From assembly GCA_944472155.2 (NCBI GenBank), contig OX235277.1, forward strand, positions 9,000,804 through 9,064,803: 64,000 nt of DNA, given 5' to 3'. Below are positions 1-10,181 of the stretch, piece by piece. The stretch is from Trichobilharzia szidati. Its lineage: Eukaryota; Platyhelminthes; Trematoda; Strigeidida; Schistosomatidae. The notes under the pieces are model-generated. The model made no database searches. It saw only the letters and a program-made list of their open reading frames with translations, and was not told where the DNA came from. The translations under genes were made by a program, and so were the position numbers. The stretch's first letter is position 1; each line of letters starts with the position of its first letter.

Positions 1-936
1 GAATTGAAGGAAATAATAATTACTATTATTATTTTAGCATTAATGTGACCAAACCACAGAGGTAAAATGCTCGCTAACTACGCCTTTCGTTACATCTGGA
101 TTGAATTCCCGGAAGACAGACGCACATCTCTCACAGTGAACTCACTAGTCGATAGTAAACCCACCAGGTGGGAAAACAGCACCACAGCTTCAAGCCTCAA
201 ACTCTATAGGTTCCACGAGGGACACAAGGGAATGAAGAGAAAGAATAGCAATTAGAACACCAACTGTTATTAAAATAGCTCAGTTGTGCTGCATTAGTAA
301 TAAACAAGAAATTTAAAAAAATTAAGCGAAATAAAAAAATCAAATAATTAGCGTGGTTAAACTGATCACTTTGTGACTGGTGTTTTTATAAACAAACTAC
401 CACCACCCCAGTCTGGTTAAATAACACACGTTATTTGAATCAACACACAGAATCAACCGAACAAAAAAACCGCCAAACAGATAAACAGTAATTTAAACAA
501 ATAAGCGCGCCATTCACAAACACACACACAGAAACTCAGAGAGGTCATTTAAAAAAAAGGCAAATTAAAAGCAGCAATGATTAAAACAAAAGAAAAAACG
601 GCAAAGTATTGCAAGCATTATATAATTCACACAGAGACACGATTAATTATGCACAGTGTTTCTTTTTTGGTGGCGTTTCATTATTAGCTCTCTGTTTCCA
701 TTCGCACAGACATCCACACACACACACACAAACACAGACACGCATACACACACACATACGCACATTGTTATACTACCTTAGCATGTGTTCATCATTTAGA
801 TCCCATGATGAGGCAATATCGATACCCATTTCAATAGCTGGACTATAACAAAAATTTAAATATAAATAAATAATATTTACCACTGGATGAGGGAATGATT
901 TTATAACTTAGATTAAATTTAAACGGATTAACGGAT
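1..936. other. AT-rich spacer with CA microsatellite
   Basis: No gene is visible. The stretch is AT-rich and carries a CA/CACG-type microsatellite at about 714-763. The small open frames here are low-complexity (one is a run of Thr-His translated from the CA repeat) and show no recognisable domain. Confidence 0.6.
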
Positions 937-1029
937 TTACTTTCTTATCAAATTTGACCACGGATTGAAAACTAGGGACTCGGGACTCGTCGACACCTCT
1001 ACCAGGATTCGGACCCAGTACAAAATCTC

Positions 1030-1790
1030 AACACGAATATAGAGGGCTAGTTTCGCATATGTCAGTTTACGCCGTCTCTGACGTAGACGTGATATCCGAC
1101 TGGCTATCGACCAAAGGGCCTGTGTACTGCTCATAAGTCCGTTCCGTCCTTCTTTATGGCTATAAGTGAGACCTGGCCATTGAGAGCAGAAGACATGAAA
1201 AGATTAGCTGTGTTCGATCATAGGTGTCTGTGTTCTATCTCCCGTGTGAAGTGGTATAATAAGGTGAGCGATATTGAGGTTAGGCGTCGAGTGTTAGGTA
1301 AGGAGGGGAAATCAGTCGACGAGGCTGTGAAGCTACATCGACTGAGATGGTTAGGATATGTGTTACGTTAGTCTAGTCATCGCCTTCCTCGACGGGAAAT
1401 GTTAGCTGATATAGGGTCAGGCTGGAAAAGAGATAGCAGTGGTCAAACGAAAACATGACATCAGTCACGTAGGAAGGTGTAGACTTCCTGACTGCTTGGG
1501 GTCCTCGAGACGGTAAAAACCAGTGGTTGGAAACAAATGATGACATGGCTCAAAATCGTTCTCAATGGCTGTCGTAGATACATCCACTCCTTGTGACTTA
1601 TGATTTCCAATTAAACTGTTTTGTTCTTCGTTATTACTATACCTTTGTCTCACACCTCTGTTTACTGACTATATTATGCATTTCTCTTACTTCTTCCTCT
1701 TGCTTTTTGTGCTACATGGACTGTGGCGACTTGAACTGCCGCACAAATGTGCAAAGTTCTATGTCGAAAACAGACAGACAGACAGAACAT
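1030..1790 (+). mobile_element. RTE-like non-LTR retrotransposon, 3' fragment (RTE1-A)
   Basis: The plus strand encodes the region downstream of the reverse transcriptase, with the recurring words WPLRAEDMKRLAVFDHRC, VRRRVLGKEGKS and LHRLRWLGYVLR at 1156-1371, ended early by a stop. The family 3' untranslated region follows and ends in a CAGA tetranucleotide run at about 1775-1790. The same 3' region recurs at least eight times in the window. The reverse transcriptase core is missing, so this is a 5'-truncated dead copy. Assignment to the RTE clade (SR2/SjR2-like) rests on recalled family resemblance. Confidence 0.75.
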
Positions 1791-2177
1791 AGAGAAAACC
1801 AAGGTGATGAAGATACTCACGCACCACCAACAACGACAACAACTAGAAGCAATCCCTATCAACGGAAAAAGTTTGAAAGAGGTTACTTCCTTCGCTTATC
1901 TAGTAAGTACCGTTTCAACTACAGGCGGAACGCACGAAGACGGCAAAGCCAGAATCGGAAGCGAAAGGGAGACCTTCAACACTCTGAAATCAATTTGAAA
2001 ATCTTTTACACTCCATAGCATACAGAATGAAATTCGGATTTTAAAAATGAATGTTAAGTCAATCAGTTTTTCTTTATGGGTAAAAAAAACTTGGCGTTCG
2101 CGTCACGAAATGCATTTCCAACAGGCCACTGAAGCCTTTTATCAGCAATTGCCTTCTCTGACTACATAGTGAACATC
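1791..2177 (+). mobile_element. Second RTE-like lineage (RTE2-A), left part
   Basis: Degenerate plus-strand coding matter matching the connector region of a second RTE-like lineage: the equivalents of INGRNLKE, SFAYL and VSTTGGT-type words appear in shifting frames around 1795-2018, followed by the homologue of the NVKSV / SETWC segment. The copy is interrupted at about 2177 by a minus-strand RTE1 insertion and resumes at about 2766. Several frameshifts and stops make it a pseudo-copy. Confidence 0.65.
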
Positions 2178-2765
2178 TGACTGACTGGTTTCAACATAGA
2201 ACTTTGCACTAATGTGCAGCAGTTCGAGTTGCTACACTCCATGTAGCACACAAAGCAAGAGAAGAAAGTAGAAGAAATGAAAAATAGAGACAAAAGGAGT
2301 AGTAATAACGAAGAACAATATAGTTTCATTGGAAATTATAAGTCACAAGGAGTGGATGCATCTGCGCTAGCCATTGAGAACGATTTTGAGCGATTTCATT
2401 ACGAATTATCTCCAGTCTTCATTGGTTCTTACCGTCTCGAGGATTTCTACCACACTGGAAACCTACACCTCCCTATGTGACTGGTTTAAACTAACTGTTG
2501 TGGACTTCAACGACTGATGCCATGTTTTCGTTTGAACGCCGCTAGCTCTTTTCCAGTCTGACCCTATATCAGCTAACATTGCCCATTGTCGAGGAAAGCG
2601 ATGACTAGGTATACGTAACACATGTCCTAACCATCTCAGTCGATGTAGCTTCACAGCCTTGTCTATTGATTTCCCCTCCTTACCTAGCACTCGACTAAAG
2701 CCTAACCTCAATATTGTTCACCCTATTATACCACTTAACATGGGAGATAGAACGCAGGGACGCAT
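2178..2765 (-). mobile_element. RTE-like fragment RTE1-B nested in RTE2-A
   Basis: The minus strand holds the last part of the RTE1 coding region (open at 2463-2711 with VLGKEGKSID, LHRLRWLGHVLR and KTWHQSLKS) and its 3' untranslated region, ending at 2178 in CTGA/TCAG repeats. It interrupts RTE2-A: the host sequence stops at about 2177 and continues at about 2766. The flanks CATAGTGAACATC and CATACTGAGTATG are a possible, badly decayed target duplication. Confidence 0.7.
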
Positions 2766-3090
2766 ACTGAGTATGAATGAGGCGACCAGGAAGGATTGGA
2801 AACCAACCACCCAAGAACCTATTGCTCCGTAAATATTCCGAAGAAAATGGAGATGGATCGGACAGAGGCTGAGGAAACTGTCAAATGACATTACATGATA
2901 GGTCATCGCTCGAGGGGAACCCGAATGGGAAACAACGAGTTGGGGCGTGAGTTCGAGTGTGACCCGCAAAAGATCGTATAATGAGATGAGAGATTATGGG
3001 CAGTTAGTTGTGAGACCAGCTACAGAGGACAGCAGAAAACAGAACAAATTGGAGTCGTGTTGTTGAATTCCTATGCTCCATTCGGAACCC
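2766..3090 (+). mobile_element. RTE2-A, right part
   Basis: Continuation of the interrupted RTE2 copy. It matches the other copies at 14880-15170 and 63720-63960 (KWRWIG-type motif, then a segment ending in the WR..AE.LCS type C-terminus). Reading frames are broken. Confidence 0.65.
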
Positions 3091-3570
3091 GAGGGAACAA
3101 CAGGTTGTATACCACTGATATCAACCACTAGTATTTGTTGGCCAAATTGAGGTGTTCAAAACACCGAATGGCCGTCTCACTCAGCTGATAAGGAGCTTGA
3201 ACGCAAACAAGCAACACGACCATCTGATGTTTCGTTCCCCTATATATGGCTGATGAGTGGTACGCAACTACTCACTCATCTCAACCAATGAGTAGTACAT
3301 AGTTTTAAACCAGCCACAGCTTTTAGAGGAGAACACAACTACACCAATATAATCCATCCACGTGAAAGCTACATCATATCTACTTCTGTCTGTGCTTATT
3401 TCACAAATTAAAGTCATTACACATCCCTTTCTTCAATAAAAAACAACAATAAAAACCTTTTCAGATGAGTAAAGTTAGATTGTTTAAAACGTAGGGATTA
3501 CACATTATTTGTAATTTATGTTTCTGATTTCATCAATGCATATTAGAAGGCTCGTCACGTACACCTTATG
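3091..3570. other. Unassigned spacer
   Basis: No gene or repeat family recognised. A short local repetition of ACTCACTCATCT / ATGAGTAGTAC-type words occurs near 3250-3300. Confidence 0.4.
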
Positions 3571-3760
3571 CGGTTCGGGATTCGAACACACTTCTAAAAT
3601 CTCGCCTACTTTACCAGCTGGCAGTGAGTTTGGCAAAGAGGGGGAAGTTTGGGCACGAAGTTAACAAGCTCACTCTGTAAAAGAGAAACAACATCATGAC
3701 TACTGAAACTTCAATGCTTCCAGCTTGAAGCCTGATATTGTTGGGTTGTCAAATGGCTGC
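3571..3760 (+). repeat. Degenerate tRNA-derived SINE copy
   Basis: A diverged plus-strand copy of the SINE seen at 13171-13385. It keeps a box-B-like GGGATTCGAAC, the 'GTTTGG.AAAGAGG' middle and the 3' segment that in better copies reads GAAACTTCAAGC..CTTGAAGCC. Box A is lost or truncated. Confidence 0.6.
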
Positions 3761-3767
3761 ATTCTTA

Positions 3768-4945
3768 TTTCTCAGGAAGAAAGCAGTACACTGTATGTCA
3801 GGGAAAGTCTTCCACTTCATTGCTTACTGAGACTGGTGTCCCTCAAGGCACTGTTCTTTCTCCTTTTCTGTTCTGTTTTCTTTCTTCTTGCATGACTTGC
3901 CTCACTCTGATGACGAAATGAATTTGTTAAGTATGCCGATGATCTAACTATTTCAATGTCTGTTAACTCCCAGCTATACTGTACTAAGATGAATAGCTTT
4001 CTATCAGGAGTTAGCAAATGGTCTTCGTCTAACGGCCTGTCTTAAACTAAATCCTTCCAAATGTCAGACAGTTAATTTCCGTTTCCGATGTAAACGAAAG
4101 TTAAATGAAGCCGTTCATTCCTATGACCGTTGCAAAATCGATGATACGGATATAGAAACCAAGTCTGAAGTTGAGTATCTTGGATTAATTCTTTCTTCTG
4201 ACCGATTCTGGTCTTCCCATGTCTTAGCGATTTCTAGAAGAATATTTCGTTTGACTTTTGACATTAAGAAATTAAGGCACTCAGGCATAACCAAACCACT
4301 CCTCTTACAGTTTATCAACTGATGTATTTTACCTATTCTTCTTTACTGTTCACCCTTATTCTTTCCTGGATTGCCTAAAAAAAAAAGACCATGTCATACT
4401 TCGTAGAACTCTGAAGACTGTCAGTAGGACGAGTGGTATCCCATTGGGCCACATCGTTGACATTGTCACTGGCAGGCACTTGATGTCATGCAACAAATTC
4501 GCTAAAGGAATTTTGTCAGACTGTGAGCAACCACCGCAGCACCCGCAGCTCCAACCTTGTCTCCTCAGGTAAAACAAGAAGTCTTTTCAGAAGAATTTAT
4601 GCACGTACGTCTAAGTATAAAAATTCCACTATACCATATTTAGCACGAACTTTATGTGATGGAAATAGTGTCAGACATGAACTAACTAACCTTCTTTGCA
4701 CTAGTAAATAAACCATTTCCTCCACCCTTACAACATCAAACTTTATTGTTATTGTATTTCTTATTTTCACATTCCTCTCAATTTTTTTTGGTTTTGTTTA
4801 TTTTTTTCATAAGTGTGACCATCATTTAAGCTGTGTTATCAGATGCAATATGGTGACAAATGCTGAGAATTTCATTCTGTATTATAAGTACTGTTTTTCC
4901 AATAAAGTAGATTATTATTATTATCATTATTACTATTATTATTAC
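3768..4945 (+). mobile_element. CR1-like non-LTR retrotransposon, 3' fragment
   Basis: Plus-strand pseudo-coding sequence shows reverse transcriptase motifs in broken frames: a TGVPQGTVLSPFLF-type block near 3835-3870, YADDL near 3930, and a thumb-like region up to about 4600. The 3' end reads AATAAAGTAG followed by an ATT trinucleotide tail at about 4911-4945, typical of CR1-type 3' ends. A second copy of this 3' end lies inverted at 53506-54190. Multiple stops and frameshifts; no function expected. Confidence 0.75.
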
Positions 4946-4964
4946 CTATTCGGATTACGAAGGA

Positions 4965-5058
4965 ATGAAGAGGAACCATGTCATGTCCCCTGTCTGAAAT
5001 TCGAACCTGTATGCCTCCGAATGCTGCCTCTAGTGAGAAACGTTACCACTAGGGAGGT
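4965..5058 (-). repeat. tRNA-like SINE head, second family (minus copy)
   Basis: On the minus strand an A-box-like CCTAGTGGTAACG is followed about 40 bp on by the B-box GGTTCGAATTTC (complement of 4996-5007). This resembles an RNA polymerase III internal promoter of tRNA origin. It faces a related plus-strand copy starting about 15 bp away. Confidence 0.55.
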
Positions 5059-5067
5059 CAATCGCGA

Positions 5068-5240
5068 ACCCGAATAGCTGTATCCGTGGTAACGCGTCTC
5101 TGACTGCAGACAGTACTGGGTGACACACTGGTTCGAATCTCACACAGGGGATATGAGTTCCTTTAAGGTAATTGCAGATACACGCACCTTGCTGAGTGAC
5201 TAGTGAGTGCCAGCTAACAAGTACGAAACATAGGTGTCGA
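5068..5240 (+). repeat. tRNA-like SINE head, second family (plus copy)
   Basis: A-box-like TCCGTGGTAACGCG at 5083-5096 and B-box GGTTCGAATCT at 5130-5140, with a short body after it. The sequence shares ACACAGGGG / CAGACAGGGG with the opposite copy at 4965-5058, so the two form a head-to-head pair. No cloverleaf typical of a functional tRNA was found. Confidence 0.55.
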
Positions 5241-5255
5241 CAAGGCTTCCTTCCT

Positions 5256-5492
5256 GTCGATTTTTTTTCCTTCACGTTCCCCAGTGGAACATAGGGCTTC
5301 AAGCTAGTGGCTTGAAGTTTCTGTAGCAGTGCTTATTTTACAGGATGGGGTTGCTAGCCTCATGCCCAACTTTCGCTCTTTACCAGCATTATTTCTGGCT
5401 TAGCGAGGTGAAGGAGTGCGTCGGCCGAAGATCGAACCGCGGACCATGTGCATGGTCGGCGAGCGTCCTAACCACTACGCCACCGACGCACC
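5256..5492 (-). repeat. tRNA-derived SINE (SINE1)
   Basis: Well-preserved minus-strand copy. Its 5' end reads TGCGTCGGTGGCGTAGTGG (A box, complement of about 5474-5492), the B box GGTTCGATC lies near 5430, and the 3' body carries GAAACTTCAAGC and CTTGAAGCCC that can pair with each other. The tRNA-derived head suggests relation to the Sm-alpha type SINEs of schistosomes; I did not find the hammerhead core reported for that family. Confidence 0.8.
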
Positions 5493-6002
5493 TGCCGATT
5501 GATTGCCTCCAACCCCATCATCTAATAACAACAACAATTTACACAGCACCATGATGATGAGCAATCGCCTAGTGGCATGGCGGCCCGTACACACTGTAAA
5601 CTTAACCGATAATAGAATTCAGTCCGCCCCATCAACATACCAAGAAGACACACACACGCGGACACTGGTCACTTACTACCATCTAATATCCAGTCAAAAC
5701 CATCAAAACCATTCGGGGTAAAAAGAAACATCCCTTTTATTCTTCTTAACAAAATATACACCAAAAGAAAAGTAATAATAATTATAATAATAACTTACGC
5801 ATTCATTTTGGCATAATCCAATTGTAGTTTTGTAAATAAACTTGATTTTAATAGTTCATTAATTCGATTAAAATGTTTTGTAGCCTTTGTCATACCTTGA
5901 ACCACACTAATGATAAGAGAAAATAAAGAAACAAGAAAAGAAGAAAACTGCCACACTGATTGAATTTTAAGTGAATTTTATACTTCTCGTTGATTTATTA
6001 TT
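5493..6002. other. Unassigned spacer
   Basis: No recognisable gene. AT-rich with a short GT/CA-rich patch near 5650 and poly-AAT near 5770. Confidence 0.4.
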
Positions 6003-6430
6003 AGTTAGGGGATTTCATCATGAGCTGACATTGGTTCGAGAACCACTGGAAAATCTGCCAGGGAGTACTGGACAGCTGTTTCTCCCATCCTAGTTTGGGA
6101 CGCCTCAGAAGTACGCACCCGGGACCTTCTGGTTGCTCGTAGACCATAGCCACTGGGACCCGATCCAATGGATTCTAACTTCTGCCAATTCACGACATAG
6201 CGCAACCGCTAGCCTATGTCTTCAGCGAGTATTTGTCCTCAAATCCGACCTGCTGCACCCTACTGGTCACGACTTCCTACTAGAACACCAGGTAACTACT
6301 ACCTACCTGAATAGGGCCAGTCGCCAGTGAGCATCTCATCGATATTCAACTATTGGTTTGTAGGGATTTGATTGATTGGTTACGGGATTTCAACATGAGC
6401 TGACATTGGTTACACAACCATTGGAAATGA
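6003..6430 (+). repeat. Dispersed repeat family R (one copy plus partial second copy)
   Basis: Starts with GGGGATTTCATCATGAGCTG and contains a CGGGACCTTCTGGTT segment, followed by TGGATTCTAACTTCTGCCAA. Matching segments occur at 12595-12774 and 17560-17850. The opening words are repeated at about 6376-6430, giving a partial tandem copy. A GGTTTGATCC-like word in the other copies hints at a tRNA-type B box, but no A box is clear. Confidence 0.55.
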
Positions 6431-6656
6431 AATGTTCGTTCTGAGTGTTGCCATGTTAACTCCCAGTATGAATGCTTAGACAACATCTAAGTATTAATAT
6501 AATGAAGTTATTTTGGTCGGCGGGGACTATAACAGTAGAATTCACGATGCGCATTTCATCCTCTCTGGGACTCATCATCCGGATGTACCCATAATCTGTA
6601 GTGAGTGTCAGAACTCCCACCCCTCTCACGCCAAACACACACATACAAGCTGAAAC

Positions 6657-6716
6657 TCAAATCTAGCACCCAGTGGAAGACCTGGAAAGGCTGGCTGTCT
6701 TCAATCACATGTGTCT
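6657..6716 (+). mobile_element. RTE-like copy RTE1-C, left part
   Basis: Short plus-strand piece matching the RTE1 segment that encodes the WPLRAEDMKRLAVFDHRCL-type block. It is cut at 6716 by an inverted RTE1 insertion and continues at 7287. Confidence 0.6.
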
Positions 6717-7286
6717 GACTGACTGACTGAGACTGGTTTCAACAGAGAACTTTGCATAGAAGTGCAGCAGTTCGAGTCTCCACTCACCACATTAAGCACA
6801 CGAAGCGAGAGTAGAGAGTAAAGAGAGACTCATCAAAAGAGAGACAATAAACAGCGTGAGTGAGGGTAGAAGAATAGTAATATGGAAGAACAATGATAGA
6901 GTACTTTGATACACTTGGATACGACAAATCACAAAGAGTGAATGCATCTGCACCAGCCATTGAGAACTCTTTTGAGCCATATCAACAATTGCCTCCAGAT
7001 ATTGATTTCTACCATCCCGACAACAGCAACCAGACTGGTAGTCCACACCTCCCTACGTGTCTGGCTTAAACTAACTGTTATGGATTTCACTGACTGATGA
7101 AGCCATGTTTTGGTTTGACCAGCACTAGCTCTTTTCCCATCTAATCCTATGTCACCTAGCATTGCCTGTCGAGGAAGGCAATGAAAGGCTAGACATACAT
7201 GCGTAACACATGTCCTAACCATATCAGTCGATGTTACTTCACAACCTCGTTGATTGTTTTCCCCTCCCTACCTACAACTCTACATG
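6717..7286 (-). mobile_element. RTE-like copy RTE1-D, nested in RTE1-C
   Basis: A 5'-truncated minus-strand RTE1 copy of about 570 bp: decayed C-terminal coding sequence at its 5' side (VLGKE and WLGHVLR equivalents near 7200-7270), then the family 3' untranslated region, ending at 6717-6733 in GACT repeats. It is flanked by the perfect 11-bp direct repeat CACATGTGTCT at 6706-6716 and 7287-7297, the target duplication in the host RTE1 copy. Confidence 0.8.
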
Positions 7287-7812
7287 CACATGTGTCTACC
7301 TTCCTTATCTATATGTTAGGTGGTAGAATAGGTTGGGTAATATTGAGGTTAGCCATAGAGAGTGTAAGGTAAAGAGGGGAAGTTAATCGATACGGTTGTG
7401 AAATCACATGGATTGAGATAGCTAAGACAGGTGTTACGCATTCCTAGCCATCACCTTCCTCGACGAGAAATGTTAGCTGATACAGGATGTGGTTGGGAAA
7501 AAGCTAGTGGTGGTCAAACGAAAAGATGGAATCAATCCGTGAAACCCTTGACAGTTAGCTTGAGCTAAGCACTTGAGACGGTGAAGACTGCCAGCTCCAG
7601 TTGGTGCTTAAAAACCAAGGACTGAAGACAATTGGTGATATGGTTCAAAATCGTTATCAATGGCGTAGGCGAATCAACACTTCTGCTTATCATCGCCCTG
7701 TCGAATCCGCTTTAATCTCTTTTGTCTTCCTTCGTCGTGTGGTGTATGAAGAGTAAAGGCAACTTGAAAAACTGCAGTTCTGTGCAAAGTTCTATGTTAA
7801 AACTCAGTCACT
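7287..7812 (+). mobile_element. RTE-like copy RTE1-C, right part
   Basis: Continuation of the interrupted plus-strand RTE1 copy: equivalents of the VRRRVLGKEGKS and LRWLGHVLR blocks with many stops, then the 3' untranslated region ending near 7812 with CAGTCACTCAG. Confidence 0.7.
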
Positions 7813-7964
7813 CAGAAGTCATTATGTCCTCATCTAAGAGGACTATATTACCTGTGCATTCTAACTGAAGGAGACTTTTAACCCATAGAAAATCTATCGT
7901 TTTAAGCACCAACACATGATTTACCCTAAGATATGATTTGACCTAAACCTTATGAATGCGTTGT

Positions 7965-8207
7965 TTTTTTATTCCTTTATGTTCCTAGTGGAACATTGGG
8001 CTTCAAGCTAGAGGCTTGAAGTTTCAGTAGCAGTGGTATTTATTTTTTGCGTGATGAGGTTGCTAGCCTCATGCTCAACCCTCCCCCACCTCTTTACCAG
8101 TCTTACTACTGACTTAGCAAGGTAAAGGAGTGCATTGGCGACCGTGGATCGAACCCCGAACCGCCTGTGTGGTTGGCAAGTACTCTACTGCTATGCCACC
8201 GACGCAT
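7965..8207 (-). repeat. tRNA-derived SINE (SINE1)
   Basis: Minus-strand copy with A-box region complementary to 8190-8207 (TGCGTCGGTGGCATAGCAG), B-box GGTTCGATCC near 8153 and the GAAACTTCAAGC...GCTTGAAGCCC hairpin near 8000-8030. Confidence 0.8.
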
Positions 8208-8485
8208 TTATAAATGCCTTAAAAAAAGCTTTAAAATATAGTCGGGACGAATTAAAATTCTACCTCAAACTATTCCAAATTTCATGTATTAACAAAAAAT
8301 ACTTGATTACGCAAAACTTACTCAAGAGCATAGTCAAGATCGTAACAACATCCACGGATTTGTGAGTTCAAGTGTTCAACTTTTGACTAGAAAAATAAAA
8401 TATATAAAAGTATAAAACTTGGGCACTGTGGTGGTAGAGTATAACTCCATTATGGATAAGATTTTATTTTGATAAATCACACAGT
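8208..8485. other. Unassigned AT-rich spacer
   Basis: No gene or repeat family recognised. Confidence 0.4.
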
Positions 8486-9375
8486 GGTGTTATACAGTAA
8501 TATTAACTGATGACCACCCTTCGAGCACAAACTGTTACCGCTCATAATCATATCAAGAAACTACTCACACACAACTTTTTCCTTCATTTATATACATGAG
8601 TGGAATTGATGATTAGATATTTGAATAAAATTCAATATAAGATGGTAATGTACATTCAGAAATAATAATAATATGAGTGTTATTGATCAATTACAATCAG
8701 ATGGGAAATAAGACGACTGTTTTTATAGTCAAAATAAATAAATAACTTGTTAGAATGTTGTGATGTGTTTGAATTGAAATAGAATTTTGAGATTATTTAT
8801 TATCCTCCTCTGATTTGACTGACTGGTGGTAATAATATCTTCCATATTTCTGGTATTTGCATTGAGTCATTTCTGTTGCATGTGTTGTGTTGGGTGAAGA
8901 CTCAATGAACAAGGATTCCGTAATCAACCTCTTTCACCACCTACCTATGTTACTCTTTAGAATTTTAACCCTATGCCACCCTATTGTGTGGTTGTGTGTT
9001 AATGCGTGAAGTGCAATGTAGTGCTGAGCTTTTTTCTAAATTACTTATCTTCTCGGGGTCAACCATTCTTACCTTAGCTAAATTCTTATGTTCCCACAAT
9101 CTGATTACCCCCGCCCGATCTACTAGTTTGACCTATGTAGAGCTGACCTCACTCACAGTCATTGCGAGGTATTTTGTAAATTATATTATTTTGTTTAATT
9201 GACTCCACCGGGTCTTTTAGCCTATATTGATTTTTATTCAAATATCTAGTCAGTTCCACACATGTATATAAATGAAGGAAAAAAGTTGTGTGACTGAGTA
9301 ACTTGATATGATTATGAGTGGCAATAGTTTGTGCTCGAAAGGTAGTCATCAGTTAATATATTACTGTACAACACA
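8486..9375 (-). mobile_element. Short Penelope-like element with inverted ends (PLE2-A)
   Basis: The two ends, about 8486-8640 and 9218-9375, are inverted copies of each other with several small differences. Between them the minus strand encodes a decayed GIY-YIG endonuclease region: LKDPVESIKQNNIIYKI near 9150-9250, then a QLYIGQTSRS-like stretch and an EHKNLAK-like stretch in drifting frames. The same architecture occurs in the better copy at 61320-62355. Assignment to PLEs rests on the NNLIYKI...CP..Y.EQTSRS.K.R.NEH pattern and the inverted-end layout, a known outcome of PLE integration. Confidence 0.65.
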
Positions 9376-10017
9376 CATATACATATATTCTCATTAGATG
9401 AAAAAACCACAACAGACCTGAGAATCTCACTTACCTGATGTCGTAAAATCTCCGGTGTTGACTTTCTTATATGCTCTTGAATATGAAAATATGCTAATGA
9501 CGGTTGATTGGCAAGTGATATCAGCATGCTTGATGTGGATTCAGTGACTAAATTTAACACGGAGGGGGGGGGCAGGGTTAATCTCTTCTTTTATTTGAAA
9601 TGAATCACTAACCTTTTTGACATGCTACTACTGTACTCATCGTGTTTCTTTCATTAGATGATTGATCTAATATACACATAGATAGATGACAAGGAAATGA
9701 ATTAAAAAATTTAAAAATACCTTTTTTACCAAACAGGAAATTTACACCTTTTTCCATGAGTGGTAGTAGAAGTGGTAGTTGTTATATAATTGTCTAGTGA
9801 CACATAGATATATATCAGTAACAAAGCATCATATATGGCAGCCAAGTTATATATTTTATCTTAGCAGATAGTACACACACATCTGAAAGGAAAATATGAA
9901 AAAATAAACGTCCATGTGTTGTTGTTAAGCATATCCACCCTTCACTATCCAATTATACATTAACTTCATTCAATTAATTAAGAGTACAGTTTAACGATGA
10001 TATATTAAAGCTGTAGA
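9376..10017. other. Unassigned AT-rich spacer
   Basis: No gene recognised; includes a G-run (about 9562-9570) and AT-rich DNA. Confidence 0.4.
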
Positions 10018-10029
10018 TTGATCATATCA

Positions 10030-10181
10030 ATTGTAAGAACTGCCAGTGCTACAGAACTACACGTCAAGGTACTCAACCAGACCGATACTACTGACACAGA
10101 TGGTCGCATCAATGTGCGTGTTTACACATTTCACTGTTCCTGTGGAGCTAGTTTTATAGGTCAAACTCAGAGGAGGAACTT
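10030..10181 (+). pseudogene. GIY-YIG endonuclease fragment of a PLE (PLE5-A), left part
   Basis: The plus strand encodes VRVYTFHCSCGASFIGQTQ, which matches the GIY-YIG start of the other PLEs in the window (YKFTCSCGASYIGRT in PLE1, YQFNCACGASYVGR in PLE3). It is interrupted at 10181 by an RTE1 insertion and resumes at 11481. The reverse transcriptase part is absent. A short, dead fragment. Confidence 0.65.

Noticed and set aside
609..848. 79-codon open frame rich in His and Thr
   Set aside because: It is the translation of the CA microsatellite at 714-763.
5068..5240. Possible tRNA gene
   Set aside because: A and B boxes are present but I could not fold an acceptor stem or anticodon arm; related copies elsewhere in the window are SINE heads.
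5256..5492. Search for the Sm-alpha hammerhead in SINE1 copies
   Set aside because: No CTGANGA and GAAA pair with pairing stems was found in the copies at 5256, 7965, 13171 or 50130.
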